Counted from the stretch's first letter, positions 1 to 10,974 are shown. The stretch is DNA of 64,000 nt from Ustilago trichophora (GCA_900323505.1 OOIN01000021.1:496001-560000), one strand, 5' to 3'. Notes: generated by a model not told the origin, from the letters alone. Translations and numbers: made by a program.

Positions 1-1
1 C

Positions 2-694
2 GACGAGTATGTTTTCACCACCGAGGCGCATCCTCTCTTGACGCCCAAGGATGGAAAGTGGGGCAGGGCGGGACACGGCAGCAAGAAGTTCTGGGATGCG
101 AACGCATCCGAAGACTCGCACCTGCCATCCCCGACTTCGGGAAGCTACTCGGGTGGAGAGCGAGAACAAGTGGGAGGATTGACCAACAACCAAAAGCAGA
201 TGCTCTGGACGCAGTGGCAATCCAAGAACTCGGCACACAAGATCCGAGACCTGATCAACGGCCTGGGTGGAGATGCGCTCAAGAACAAGCTTCGAAGTCT
301 TGTCGAGCGAGCGGAACGCGCCACATCATCCGCCGCAGCTACCAGCGATGAAGCCGTCGCCGCATCGATCGCAGAAGCCGAAGAAGCTCTGCGATACGTC
401 AATTCGCACACCTCTGGCCACAGGGACGATCTCCTCCTCGCTTCTGTAGCCGGTACACCCATATACGAAGCAGCCGATGGAACCCTCGAGGTCGAATTTG
501 AGGATACCACAGACGAAGCTACCAAAGAAGCGGTCATCAAACAGCTCGAAGCCAACTATGAGAACCCAGATTCTGCAGCAGAGTGCCTGCGCTCGATGGA
601 AGCAAGACAGGCGAAGGACGGTGAGGAGGCCGAGAGAAAAGCTCAGGAACAGGCAATGCATTTTGCTCGGTTGAGGTCAAAGGGCATTCGTTAG
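2..694 (+). CDS. GH47 / EDEM-like ER alpha-mannosidase, C-terminal part (5' truncated by window edge)
   Basis: The frame is open from base 2 to a TAG at 692-694, so the N-terminal part lies outside the window. The first visible residues include YVFTTEAHPL. In the EDEM/Htm1 branch of GH47 this kind of segment closes the (alpha/alpha)7 mannosidase barrel; from general knowledge, human EDEM proteins read FTTEAH or NTEAHP there. These enzymes trim mannose from misfolded glycoproteins in the ER lumen for ER-associated degradation. The remaining ~215 residues are a charged, Ala/Glu-rich tail with helical stretches and no recognised domain. The catalytic residues are not in the window, so activity cannot be judged. 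The family call rests on one motif. Confidence 0.65.
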   Translation, partial: DEYVFTTEAHPLLTPKDGKWGRAGHGSKKFWDANASEDSHLPSPTSGSYSGGEREQVGGLTNNQKQMLWTQWQSKNSAHKIRDLINGLGGDALKNKLRSLVERAERATSSAAATSDEAVAASIAEAEEALRYVNSHTSGHRDDLLLASVAGTPIYEAADGTLEVEFEDTTDEATKEAVIKQLEANYENPDSAAECLRSMEARQAKDGEEAERKAQEQAMHFARLRSKGIR

Positions 695-1176
695 ATCATA
701 TACTCCAGCATTCTCTTTTTTTCGTTTCACAATGACATGGACTTTCATTGTTGATCGCATCATCTTGTGTCATACGATCTAGTATTGTATGCTCGTGATT
801 GAGGTGATGTGAGTGAAATGGTCGTGTGCTTCGCGTGCACGGTTCATTTGTAGAGTGCAAGAGTGCAAGGCGGAAATTCCGAGTTACGAGAATACAAAAG
901 TGGAGAGACAGCTAAAGCAATCATCACTGTATGTCCAACTGTTAGTCTCTCACCTTCACCATCACCATCTTTAAGACTTTACTAGATCACGGGTTTGGCA
1001 CAGCTAGAACCGCACTTAGCAAAGTGCTGTCTCAGGAACCATTTTCATACCAGCGCCCCTTTGCTACTCTTGTCATGTCGCGGTAGAGTCCAAGGTCCAG
1101 CCTTTCCTGTTCGACCATCTCAGCTCTTTTCAAGCCAGGATCAGCTATCTCTGCATAGTGCACTGGATACCAGCAT
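695..1176. other. intergenic, terminator/promoter stretch between EDEM-like gene and trs85
   Basis: 482 bp with no supported gene. It contains the T-rich 3' flank of the upstream gene and a pyrimidine-rich leader just before the trs85 ATG. No RNA gene or repeat was seen. Confidence 0.6.
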
Positions 1177-4100
1177 ATGAGCGATCTACGCATTCACGCG
1201 GCCTTATCGCCGCGTGTAGCCGTCCTCTCCAGTCCAGACGTCGACCGCGTCGTCCAGCTCAACGGCATCCCAGATCTATCAACTCTCTTACGACCCTTCG
1301 AGTTTTCGGTCGAGCGTCTCTCTGTGCGCACCTCGCAGCTCGAAACACGTGTCTGCGATCGGTTCCCACTTCGCTTCGATTCGTACTCGCTCTTCAATCC
1401 GGAAGCTGCCAGCGCTATCAGCTCGTCTCACTCGCAACCGCTTCCCAGACCTTCAGCGGTGGGTAGAACCAACGAGGAGCTTTTGGATCGAGTCAACCAC
1501 CTCATCGCTACCAACATCAAGAAATGGGATGCTCAGGTTCCGAGGCCAGTCTCCACAGCCAGGAGCTCTACGCTCAAGGGGCAGAGGGATGGAGACGACG
1601 ACGAAGGGAATGATCGGAACGAGGTCTTGGACGAAGCTCTGGCAAAGTTGCAACGAGGCTCTGTCGAAGAGACTGCACCATGGTTCGCTGCGGTTCAGCA
1701 GCTTGTGTTTGGTCAGCGAGCGATTGCAAAGCACGAGTCGTTTGGTCATCCTGTCGCTGTCCTCATGGCCGTTTCATCCGCCTCGCCTGACCCGATGAAC
1801 GACTTTGCCAAGCTCTACGAAGCTACGACCCAGTCTTCGCCCTTTCCGGCCCATCCCTCCCTCAACCCAGATACGCTCAAGTATTATGTTCTTATCCACG
1901 ACGTACGCACATCAGGATCGGACCTCGTCAGCTCAAAAGAGATCTTGGAACAGATCAAAAAGACGTACGGCCTTCACTGCTGTCTTTTGGCCATCAACAG
2001 CGCTTCCGATGACCGTGTTGCTGCGCCAACCGAACTGGCCTCGCTTTGGGCACCCTATTTGACAAGTTCGCCGACATCACCTGGACTGGCGAGTCCGACA
2101 CCTGACTCTGTGCCCTCGAATGTGGCCACGATGCTGGATGAGGAAGATGTCAAGCGGATCAAGGGCTTCATTCGCGAGCTCACGGCTCAGTCGATCGTGC
2201 CCTTCATGGAACGATATGTGCAGCACATGGGTGAACATCTTGCCAACTCAAGAAAAGGTCTGACGAATAGACTCTTTGGAGCCTCACGAAAGCTGTTTGG
2301 TGGCGTTGCGAATGTCGGCGGATCCGGCGATAAGAGTGGGAATGGGTCTTCCACCCTTGGCGGCCTTGCTACTTCAGGCGGCTATGACTTGCAGCACGAG
2401 TCCTACCCCTACAGCTCCATCGAAGCCCAAACACGGCGTCTGGCCGACTTTGCTTTCACAATACGCGACTACAAGCTGGCAGCGTCCATGTACGATCTTG
2501 GGCGCAAGGATTTCGCCGGCGACAAAGCGTATCGACACGCAGCAGGTGCCACAGAGATGTTTGGTCTCTCACATCTGATGATCATGTACACTTCGCGTAG
2601 TCCGCCCATCGATGTCGATAGCTACTTGGCGCAAGCATGTCATGAGTATGGACTGCGATCGCCAGCCCGCGCCAATGCTACGGTAGTAGACGAGAGCCAT
2701 GCCCTTCGAGCAACGCTTCTCTACTATGAGGCGTATCGGATGCTGGGCTACCTGCGACCTGCACCAGCTGGACTGTTGCGAATGTCGCAAAAGTCAGACG
2801 AGGTGCTAGCGCCGCTTTTGCTGGAACAGGCCGCATTGGCATGCCTCCAACTTCGACCTAGACCCTCCCTACGCAAGTATGCGCTGTACCTTGTCACAGC
2901 TGCGCACAAGTACCAGGCTTGCGGGCAGAAGATTCTTTCCTTGCGATGTTATGCTCAAGCAGCTGTCGTGTACCGAGAGAAAGGATGGGCTCTGATCGAG
3001 AACCACATCGAGCACGAGTTGGGGATGCAGGCATACAACGAGGGTGATTCGGACGCTGCTGTGGCACATTTGGTCAAACTCATTCGTCCAAGTGCCAATT
3101 CGACAGTGGAGCATGAAGGTTTCTTGAGGGACGTTCAGACGGCGTACAAGTACTCTAATCAGTCGTCGACAGACAATGATGGAGCCAAGACGCTGACTTT
3201 GCCCTATCCGATCTTTGATTCTGCAGGGGCGACGCTGAGGTTTGTTCCCGAGTCTAGCGCGTCGGCGACTTCCACAATCGACGATGCCGTGTGGGAGAAG
3301 CTAGAACAGGACCTGGTGGATAATGGGCTGGGCGAACGGACGATGCCGGATGGGTCGAAGAAGCGACGTAAGCGACCAACCAGTCAGACATCTACCCAGG
3401 CTAGGCAGGTGCCGATCAACCAGACCTTTTGGCTTGACGTCGAAGTGCGCAATCCCCTCGGAGTCGATCTTACCATCGACACCATCCGTCCGGTGCTAGA
3501 GGTCAATAGCTCCACAGCGAACGACGTCGAACCTGCCAAACAACTCAGTGCGGACGAGTTTGAATCCGACGATGCTGGCAAGCACGCCTTCGGACCCTTC
3601 CAGCACCGCAGAATCCGAGTAGCAATCCGGGTCAAGAAGGAGTTCAAGAGCTTGCGCGTGGCCAGCGTGACCTTCCGACTGGCTGAGACGATCCACCTGG
3701 TTCAACAGCTCGAGAAGAAAGGCAAACGACTCAACGGGACCAAAGAACAGCGTACTTCTGTTGCCTACGGCCTCGATCTCAGCTTGGCTGTTTCGGTGCA
3801 TGGTCCTCGACCTACACTCACGGCAAAGATCATCGAACCTCCACAGCAAGTGTTCCTGGGCGAACAGGTGCGGCTCAAAGTGTTGCTGAAGAACGAAGGC
3901 AGCTCGCCGATTGACGATTTGCGCGCTCTGTGCGATCAGCCCGAAGTGGCGATCTTTGACACTGACAGCAAATCGCCAGAGGAGAGCGGTAAGCAGTACA
4001 CGATGCCAAACCATCTCGGACCAGTCGTTCCTCAAAGCATCCTGGATCGAGAAGGTCACACTGAACTCCAAGCGGGACAGGAAGTGGAAACAACGCTCAT

Positions 4101-5310
4101 CATCCGCCCAGTCCGCACAGGGGACGTAAGCCTCGCCTGGCTGCTTCCTTTCTCGTCCTCGGACGGCGAGACATACCTCTCCCGATTGGCGCTCTCGACT
4201 CACGTCTCTCCTGCTGTGCAGATCAGCGTCGCGACCAAGCCAGCCAAAGGTACAGCATGCGTGCACGACGTGATTGTGGAAGCGAGAAACCAGTTGAGTC
4301 GGGATGAAGTCCGACTGGACGCTTTGTCGATCTTGAGTCCCCTTTGGCGGATCGTCTCGAACGACGGGAAGGATGGGACGACCTCGGTGGCCATCGCACC
4401 CTTGCAGACTTGGAGAGGACGATTGCGGATCGAAGCAGTATCCACCGACACAAAAGGGGACGATGACGATCAGTACACGGCGACCAAGCTACAAGATCTT
4501 CTTCTCAGTCGCGACGTTCGTCGACCACCACCTCCTGATGTGCAATTGCAACTTTCGAGCCAGGTCTATGCATCTTCCTCGCCGTCGTCGTCCCGCCAAA
4601 CCACATCTTTGCTATCGCTCCATCGAGAAGCGCGTAAAGTCTGGCGTCTGAGAATGCTGCTATCGGCATTCCCGACGCTATCATCTCGCGATCGAAGTAG
4701 CACCTTCACCCTGTGGGATGTACGCGATTTTGACCTCTTGGCACACTACACCATCCTTTCGGCCACCGAGCCCAACCGAGCAGGCCAGACGCAGGTCTAC
4801 GGCCTACAACCAGGCCCTTCTCGTAGTCAGATTCGATGCATCACCCATCCGCAGCTTTCCTCTTCTTCTGCTTCTAAAACGGGTCAGATTCGAAGTCTCT
4901 ACGCAGAGACGATAAAGGAAAAAGCTAGTCTGCTGCAAAACATTCTCCTTAGCCGGCTTGCCCTGGATCAATGTCCTACGGTGGTTCATATCGAACCTGA
5001 TCCCCGAGAAGAAGCGGATGAGAAGAGGGGAAGGAGGAGGTATATTTTTGTGGTGCGCAACTTTTCCGATCGCTACCGGACCCGAGTGGAAATACAGCTG
5101 GGAGATGGTGCCAACTGGATGGGACGCAAGACGCTCAGATGTACACTGGAGGCTGGAGGATGTAGCCAGCTGATAGCGACAAGGTTGGATGATGCTGGTG
5201 GTGATGATGATAGTAAGGGGATCCGATTTGAGGTTGTTACAGAGTCGTATCTGCCCGATGGTGAGAAGAAGGAAGGGGTGTTGGTCGGACGATTTGTGGA
5301 GCAGCATTGA
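1177..5310 (+). CDS. trs85: TRAPP complex subunit Trs85 (TRAPPC8 family)
   Basis: 1377 codons in one exon. Trs85 is the subunit specific to TRAPPIII, which activates the Rab Ypt1 in autophagy and ER-Golgi traffic. The N terminus has the family pattern: a short VAVLSSPDVD segment, then PDLSTLLRPFE. Residues ~225-275 (YYVLIHDVRTSGSDL, then YGLHCCLLAINS) match the Trs85 core. MERYVQHMGEHL followed by NRLFGASRKLFGG sits around residues 345-375. A helical repeat region begins near residue 405 (YPYSSIEAQTRRLADFAF). The C-terminal ~650 residues are beta-rich, as expected for the Ig-like part of TRAPPC8. It is longer than yeast Trs85 (~700 residues) but close to metazoan TRAPPC8. The start is the first ATG of the conserved frame. 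Confidence 0.93.
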   Translation: MSDLRIHAALSPRVAVLSSPDVDRVVQLNGIPDLSTLLRPFEFSVERLSVRTSQLETRVCDRFPLRFDSYSLFNPEAASAISSSHSQPLPRPSAVGRTNEELLDRVNHLIATNIKKWDAQVPRPVSTARSSTLKGQRDGDDDEGNDRNEVLDEALAKLQRGSVEETAPWFAAVQQLVFGQRAIAKHESFGHPVAVLMAVSSASPDPMNDFAKLYEATTQSSPFPAHPSLNPDTLKYYVLIHDVRTSGSDLVSSKEILEQIKKTYGLHCCLLAINSASDDRVAAPTELASLWAPYLTSSPTSPGLASPTPDSVPSNVATMLDEEDVKRIKGFIRELTAQSIVPFMERYVQHMGEHLANSRKGLTNRLFGASRKLFGGVANVGGSGDKSGNGSSTLGGLATSGGYDLQHESYPYSSIEAQTRRLADFAFTIRDYKLAASMYDLGRKDFAGDKAYRHAAGATEMFGLSHLMIMYTSRSPPIDVDSYLAQACHEYGLRSPARANATVVDESHALRATLLYYEAYRMLGYLRPAPAGLLRMSQKSDEVLAPLLLEQAALACLQLRPRPSLRKYALYLVTAAHKYQACGQKILSLRCYAQAAVVYREKGWALIENHIEHELGMQAYNEGDSDAAVAHLVKLIRPSANSTVEHEGFLRDVQTAYKYSNQSSTDNDGAKTLTLPYPIFDSAGATLRFVPESSASATSTIDDAVWEKLEQDLVDNGLGERTMPDGSKKRRKRPTSQTSTQARQVPINQTFWLDVEVRNPLGVDLTIDTIRPVLEVNSSTANDVEPAKQLSADEFESDDAGKHAFGPFQHRRIRVAIRVKKEFKSLRVASVTFRLAETIHLVQQLEKKGKRLNGTKEQRTSVAYGLDLSLAVSVHGPRPTLTAKIIEPPQQVFLGEQVRLKVLLKNEGSSPIDDLRALCDQPEVAIFDTDSKSPEESGKQYTMPNHLGPVVPQSILDREGHTELQAGQEVETTLIIRPVRTGDVSLAWLLPFSSSDGETYLSRLALSTHVSPAVQISVATKPAKGTACVHDVIVEARNQLSRDEVRLDALSILSPLWRIVSNDGKDGTTSVAIAPLQTWRGRLRIEAVSTDTKGDDDDQYTATKLQDLLLSRDVRRPPPPDVQLQLSSQVYASSSPSSSRQTTSLLSLHREARKVWRLRMLLSAFPTLSSRDRSSTFTLWDVRDFDLLAHYTILSATEPNRAGQTQVYGLQPGPSRSQIRCITHPQLSSSSASKTGQIRSLYAETIKEKASLLQNILLSRLALDQCPTVVHIEPDPREEADEKRGRRRYIFVVRNFSDRYRTRVEIQLGDGANWMGRKTLRCTLEAGGCSQLIATRLDDAGGDDDSKGIRFEVVTESYLPDGEKKEGVLVGRFVEQH

Positions 5311-5398
5311 TGGAAATGTCGACGTGGGGTAGCAATACAATGCAACTCGAGAATCATTTGATGTGAAGGTGAGGCGTAACTTTCCCTTCGTCAGTACT

Positions 5399-5400
<2 letters not shown>

Positions 5401-5442
<42 letters not shown>
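5401..5442. repeat. (AG)21 microsatellite
   Basis: Uninterrupted AG dinucleotide run just 3' of trs85. Confidence 0.97.
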
Positions 5443-5445
<3 letters not shown>

Positions 5446-5643
5446 AGGGATGGTGGAGGCATCTCGGTCCGGTTTCGGTGCGAGCCATTTCACTAGCCTG
5501 CGTGAGGTGGTGTCTTGCTCGTCGGCTCGTCTGGGGAACTGTCTCTCTTGGGCATTTTTGATCTCGTTTCCGTACGCGATGCTCAGAAGGATCATGATGA
5601 GAAAACAATACCATTCTCCAAATTCTATTGTTTGCGAGTGTGG

Positions 5644-5656
5644 GAGAGAGAGAGAG

Positions 5657-5687
<31 letters not shown>
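5644..5687. repeat. compound (GA)n-(GT)n microsatellite
   Basis: About eight GA units pass directly into about thirteen GT units. A 22-base T run follows at about 5776-5797. Confidence 0.95.
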
Positions 5688-7584
5688 TGGCAGTGAGTTT
5701 GGGGGATGGCCTATGCGTGGCCTGTAGTGTGATGGTTGACTTTTGGCTCTACCCCAAGAAAGGAAGAAAAAGCCCTTTTTTTTTTTTTTTTTTTTTGTTA
5801 AAACAAATTTTCTGGGGTTCGGCAACCAACAAAATCGCGCATCGCACCTTTTGAGCAAAGGCCACAGAGAGGGACGAGAAGAAGGAAAACAGAAAGGCGA
5901 AAAGGCGAAGAAAAACTCGCTTAGGCATGGGATTTTTTGTTTTCCTTGTTCAAAAGGTGCGCGCATCTACAGTACATACTGCAGGTCCCCAGGGTCGTGG
6001 TCCATCGCATCCATCTGCATTTGGTTCTACGGTGGACGTGCGAGCAAGCAAAAAAAAATACATTACTGTAGATGGAAATGTTTCTCTGGTTGGACCATGA
6101 AACTGCAGCATGTTTGCAGTTGAGATTCATACGCTAAGCTTCAGAGTACTGATTGAACGAGTCTGGCTTCTGGCTCGTCTGTTTTGGTCAATGTGTCAAA
6201 AAAAAAAAGTGTCGAAGGGTTGGCGAGTGTTACGGTCGAACTCTGTGTAAAAATCCCACGCGATGGTCAACTTTTACTTTAATTTTAATTTTTAATTTTT
6301 AATTTTTTTCTTCTTGCTTTGGCTGCTTAGCTCCCTCTTCCTCACTGCGTCGCCTCGTCAAGGCAAAGTCGCTGCTGGGTTGGGATTCGGGTCAGGTACT
6401 CCGCCCGCCGTTGAAGACCGCTCGCTATGCTGCATTCTTGTAGCCCGTGTCTCTCTCTCTCTCTTTTTCTTTTTCTGCTCCTCGTGCTGCTGATGCTTGG
6501 TAGTCTCAGGGTCGTTTGCATCTTGCTCTTCTTGCTCGATTTCCGCCCTTCTCTCCAATTGCTGCCGCCACTTTTGTGTGACCACCGTTTTTCGCGTTTT
6601 GCTACCGTTGACCCCCACGGCGACACACCAATTTTTTCTGCTTTTTCTTTTTCCTTTTCTGCGTTGTTGCTGCAGTCGACGCAAAGGCAACAACGCAACG
6701 CAATACGGCTGCCGACTTTTCTCTCTCTCTCTCTCTCGTGACGGCACAACTGAGTTGAGAGCTAGCTCCTTGGCCTGCATACAATACCATCGGCATCCAC
6801 ACCGACCATCACCATCACCACCACCACAATCTTCTTCTTCTTCTACACACTTCATACCTCGCTGCTGATCGACCACCACGCAAAACTCTTCAGCGTCAAC
6901 ATCCAACCTCCAACCACAACCTATCCTCTCGACCATCGACGACAACCACTGCGGTTGTCCAGCGCAACATTCGCCCCTCTCCCTACCCTCGAAGCACAAA
7001 GTTGCCAAAGAGAGAAAAGACGACCATCGGAGACTGGAGGTTCAAAAGAGAGCCGCCGTGTTCCCACGGCCTCCCCCCTACCAGCCAAACAACTCAAAAA
7101 CAAAACAAAAAAGACTCTGGCTCTCCTCGTCTCATCCGTCATCGCTCAACTTTGCTGAAAATAAAGGGCAATTGCGTCAACACTTTGTCGCTACATTCCG
7201 ACCGCTGCTGGTGCTCTTCTAAAGTCACAATCTCCAGTCCAGAGTTCTGTCTCATCGGCACTTCCGAACGGCTTTGTCACAGCATATAGGCTAGGCTGTG
7301 CTGATTACGGCTCAGTCAGTAACAGCTCAGCACACAGAGTCGCTCCCCGTCAACAGTCGCGACCACTCGACCCAGCCAAGCTCCTGATCACCATCAACCC
7401 TTCACCTACGGCTCCTTCACAGCTTTGTCGGAAAGAGTCACTCTAACCTAAATCAACTTCGGCAGTCGACTGGCCGGCTACATCTGCTCCAGTCTCCTCA
7501 TCATCGCAGCAATTACACCCCTTCACCAGTCGTGACCACCATCCCGGACGAGCCAAGTCTGAGGGTGTTCACTCATCCCAAAGC

Positions 7585-10500
7585 ATGGCTCCACTCCTCC
7601 TTAAAGTCAAAGGCAACAAATCCTTCAGCCCCTTTTCCAACCTTCACGATGAAGACTCGCTGCTACGCACCTGGAGGGTCTGCACCAAAGTCGCCGCCCA
7701 TCTCGAACAAGGGCAGCGTCTCGAGAATCTAAGTTGGAGATTGTGGTACCTTCACGATCTCATGGTCGAGAATGATGATGTCAAGAGCAGGAGAGATTTC
7801 AAGAAGCTCTCCAAGAGCACTGGTGAAAAGCTCGACCGCGACAAGGGTCGTGCCATTGGAGAACTTACAGCTCCCCCCTTCCGCAAGACAGACTCTGGAG
7901 AGGCTCTGCGTAAAAAGGCGGTCGAGCGACAGAAGCTGCGTGCACTCGCAGTGGCAAGGCTTCAAGGCAAGTTCCGCAACGGAGGAGGAGGAGGAAAGCA
8001 GAGCATGAAGGATATGCAGTACACGTTTGCTCTCGATCCCTCTGTCAACTTTAAGCAGACCACCGTGGGTAACAAGGACGCATCCAAAGAGTATGCCCAG
8101 ACACAACGTCAGAACGGTCCAGTCGGCACGACAAACAAGTTCCCCCTCAATCTTTCACCACAAGCTTCCAGCACCAACGACACACGCAGCGATGCCATGG
8201 AGCTCAGCGCAGACTCGCACTTCGACACCAGTATGGTCGACACGGGTGCGACTTTTGACCAGATCATGGCCAGTGCTGGGCTGGGAGATATGAGCAACGC
8301 TTCCGGCGGCTACAGGTTGGAGGATATCGAAGCGGCAGAGCGCGATCTTTTGCTCAACCATCACATCGACTTGAATGCTCCGCTCGACAGTCTGCTGGCG
8401 GGATTGGGCAACATGGAGGATGTTCAGATGGATCTGGCGGATTTCGGCCTGCCTGTTAGCGATCTTCCCAACTTCAACGCTCCCTTCGACCAGACTTTGG
8501 CAGACATGTCAGCACCTCAAGCTTCCAGCTCCACCGGTCCCATTCGTCAGCAAGTGGGCCCAGCAAAGCTCAAACAGATCCGAAGGAAGAAGACCGATCC
8601 ACAGCCACAAAAAGTCGCTTCCGAACTGGCACGTAAGAAGGCCGAAGAGCTCAGAAACATCCGCAAGCTTACCGAGCAAACACAGCGCACGCACATCCAG
8701 AACAGCTCTCGACCCGAATCCAAGGAGCCTTCCCCGGACGGAAGTGTAGGCAGCAACTGGAGCGCCAACGTCACCAGCTCCAACGGCGATGCACAGCCAG
8801 ACTGGCTCAACTCTGCAACTTCGCTCTTTGGCGTCAACCAGGGACCGTCGCAAAGCTTGCCGGAGGGCGCTCACCTGCCGTTGTCGGGATACGGAAGCAT
8901 TGCGAATGCGCAAAATTCGATCAATAATTTGCACATTGATACGTCGGTATCGACGATTCAGGGTGGCGTCATGCAGCCGCCGCCGTTCGGCGCTCGTGGG
9001 ACGTCGGTATCCGTGCCCACTACGCCGTTGCTGGCGCCTGAGGCAGGTCCTTTCCAGGGTGCCGATCGTCCTGTTGATTCGCTTTCGGCGCCGTCTTCGC
9101 CTACGTTGAGACCTGCGCTGGCCAACATTGGCCGCTCTGGCTCGAGTCCCGGCCCCTCCACTAGTGCAAGCGCCTCAAAAGCTGCGATCAAGCGACACTC
9201 TACTGATGGATCGCTGACCGGTGCCGATGGATTGCCCAAGCCAAAAGGTCGCGGTCGTAGAAGCATCGCCGGTTCGATTGCATTTACTGCCATCAATCCT
9301 GATCTCAACAAGAAGCCAGATGGTCTACCCGCGGGAAGCAGCACGCCCAGCGCCTCGTTCGCCTCTGGCAGTGGGCATCCTACGCAGGCTCAGTGCACCA
9401 ACTGTGGTGCTACATCTACACCACTTTGGCGACGTGATCCGAACGACCTACTGCTGTGCAACGCATGCGGTCTCTACCTGAAGTTGCACAAGACACCCCG
9501 ACCCAAAAGTCTCAAGAACCATCACAGTCACTCGCATTCCGGCCACATTACGCCATCCGCCACACCCGGTGGTGCATCCGCACCCGGTTCGAGAGCTGGA
9601 TCGCCATCGCGTGCAGGTTCGCCTGGTGCTGAGGACATGATGTCGTGCTTCAACTGCGGAACCTACACAACGCCGTTGTGGAGGAAGGACGATGCAGGTC
9701 ACACCGTCTGCAATGCCTGCGGGTTGTATCTCAAGCTGCATAACGAGCATCGACCGGTGACGATGCGCGCCGATGTGATCAAGAAACGTTCTCGCTATGA
9801 TGAGAAACGGGGACGCGCTTCGGCGGCCAATTCGCGCCGCACCTCTCCGCAGCCCCAGAGCGCGCCGTCTTCTGCAGGTGCCGAGAGCTCAGAGCCTATG
9901 GTGGTTGATAAGCCTGCTAGGGCGAAATCTAATTCGGTCACTTTCCAGCTCCAGCCGAGCAACGCAGGTGAAACGAACGTGGCTGCAACATCGATCTCGG
10001 CACCGGGGTCCGCTGTCTTGCCCGGTTCTTCGTGGCCTTCGCTCGGTACGCCCGGTGGAGGAGTCAGAGTGGGCGAGACAAACATTGCTCACCAGCTCAA
10101 CGATGCGTTTGCCACCGCGGTGAATCGGTTCTCCACCGGCGTGCCTATGCAGCAGCAGCAACAACAGCAAGCCAGTGCATCACCCGCTTCCGCCGCTGGT
10201 TCCGGTACCACCGCTGATTCCACTCCAAACACCGCCGCTTCTTCCACCTCCGGCCCATCCCAGCAATTTGGCTGGTCTCCGTGGTTACAGCCCCAACCTC
10301 CCACATCCGCCGCACCACCTTCTTCAGCCGCCACCACAGCATCTTCCACCACCTCCCCACCCATCCCCATCCCCGGCCAACAGACCGACATCCAAACGCT
10401 ATCAGCGGCATTCTCGGCCCATCCGGCTTTGGCATATGCTGTGCATCAGGCAGCTGAAAAGTTCCCCGCTTTCTTTGCACAGAACCCCTTGGGGGCTACC

Positions 10501-10974
10501 GCGAGCGTTGCTGCTGCGGCGGGGATTCATAATCCTTTCGGTGCTGCGTTTGCGGGTAACCCTGCTGCCGGTACTGGTGGTACGAACAATCCTAACAGCA
10601 ACAATGCAGCCGCGCCTGGAAATGCTGCAGAGACCGAGACCCAAAACCTGGATATCGCAGGTGTAGGAACACCAAGCAACCTAGGTCAAGGTCATGATAG
10701 CGTCATGATGATGGATCTTGCCACTCCCACATCGACCGGTGACAACAACGATAACAATAGCAGCAGTCGACCGGAAACCAGTAGCAACAGGAACAGCAGC
10801 GTCGTTGGTGCTGGTGCGGGAAATACAGCTTCGGCAAACGGTAGAGATACAGCCTCCGAATTCGGTAGGAACATGCCCGTACAGAGCACTGTGAATGGTA
10901 ACAACAACAGCGGAGCTCGAGCAGGAGTGGACCTGGGAGAAGGAGGCACACCACAAGCTGGCAGCTGGTGGTAA
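7585..10974 (+). CDS. GATA-type transcription factor with two zinc fingers and an AreA/Gat1-like N terminus
   Basis: 1129 codons, one exon. Two class IV fingers of the form CX2C-X17-CX2C lie at residues ~604-628 (CTNCGATSTPLWRRDP) and ~688-712 (CFNCGTYTTPLWRKDD). Both are followed by basic tails, the second ending ADVIKKRSRYDEKR. The N terminus (residues ~28-62) has LLRTWRVCTKVA and ENLSWRLWYLHDLM. That resembles the conserved block (DUF1752-like) at the start of AreA/Nit2/Gat1 nitrogen regulators. The rest is low-complexity, including a Gln run near residue 855 and Asn/Gly-rich tails. The ~55-residue linker between fingers lacks the Cys-rich cluster typical of the iron regulators SreA/Urbs1, so nitrogen or general regulation is more likely than siderophore control. 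The target genes are unknown. Confidence 0.88.
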   Translation: MAPLLLKVKGNKSFSPFSNLHDEDSLLRTWRVCTKVAAHLEQGQRLENLSWRLWYLHDLMVENDDVKSRRDFKKLSKSTGEKLDRDKGRAIGELTAPPFRKTDSGEALRKKAVERQKLRALAVARLQGKFRNGGGGGKQSMKDMQYTFALDPSVNFKQTTVGNKDASKEYAQTQRQNGPVGTTNKFPLNLSPQASSTNDTRSDAMELSADSHFDTSMVDTGATFDQIMASAGLGDMSNASGGYRLEDIEAAERDLLLNHHIDLNAPLDSLLAGLGNMEDVQMDLADFGLPVSDLPNFNAPFDQTLADMSAPQASSSTGPIRQQVGPAKLKQIRRKKTDPQPQKVASELARKKAEELRNIRKLTEQTQRTHIQNSSRPESKEPSPDGSVGSNWSANVTSSNGDAQPDWLNSATSLFGVNQGPSQSLPEGAHLPLSGYGSIANAQNSINNLHIDTSVSTIQGGVMQPPPFGARGTSVSVPTTPLLAPEAGPFQGADRPVDSLSAPSSPTLRPALANIGRSGSSPGPSTSASASKAAIKRHSTDGSLTGADGLPKPKGRGRRSIAGSIAFTAINPDLNKKPDGLPAGSSTPSASFASGSGHPTQAQCTNCGATSTPLWRRDPNDLLLCNACGLYLKLHKTPRPKSLKNHHSHSHSGHITPSATPGGASAPGSRAGSPSRAGSPGAEDMMSCFNCGTYTTPLWRKDDAGHTVCNACGLYLKLHNEHRPVTMRADVIKKRSRYDEKRGRASAANSRRTSPQPQSAPSSAGAESSEPMVVDKPARAKSNSVTFQLQPSNAGETNVAATSISAPGSAVLPGSSWPSLGTPGGGVRVGETNIAHQLNDAFATAVNRFSTGVPMQQQQQQQASASPASAAGSGTTADSTPNTAASSTSGPSQQFGWSPWLQPQPPTSAAPPSSAATTASSTTSPPIPIPGQQTDIQTLSAAFSAHPALAYAVHQAAEKFPAFFAQNPLGATASVAAAAGIHNPFGAAFAGNPAAGTGGTNNPNSNNAAAPGNAAETETQNLDIAGVGTPSNLGQGHDSVMMMDLATPTSTGDNNDNNSSSRPETSSNRNSSVVGAGAGNTASANGRDTASEFGRNMPVQSTVNGNNNSGARAGVDLGEGGTPQAGSWW

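Larger units (their letters stand above)
5311..7584. other. long intergenic region and probable transcribed leader of the GATA gene
   Basis: 2.27 kb without a supported gene. The left half has microsatellites and an A/T-rich patch (6280-6310). From about 6400 to 7584 the sequence becomes C/T-rich with CA-rich patches, typical of a long fungal 5' leader and without long conserved frames. The open frames on either strand run through simple repeats and were rejected. Confidence 0.55.

Noticed and set aside
3496..4266. 256-codon minus frame antisense to trs85
   Set aside because: A shadow of the conserved + strand gene, with no motif of its own.
4804..5595. 263-codon minus frame over the trs85 3' end
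   Set aside because: It reads through the (AG)n microsatellite and overlaps the real gene.
6358..7008. 216-codon minus frame rich in Arg/Glu/Lys
   Set aside because: It is the reverse of a C/T-rich leader with CT repeats; composition explains the open frame.
7585..10974. Identification of the GATA factor as the siderophore regulator Urbs1
   Set aside because: The Cys-rich region expected between the fingers of that family is missing.
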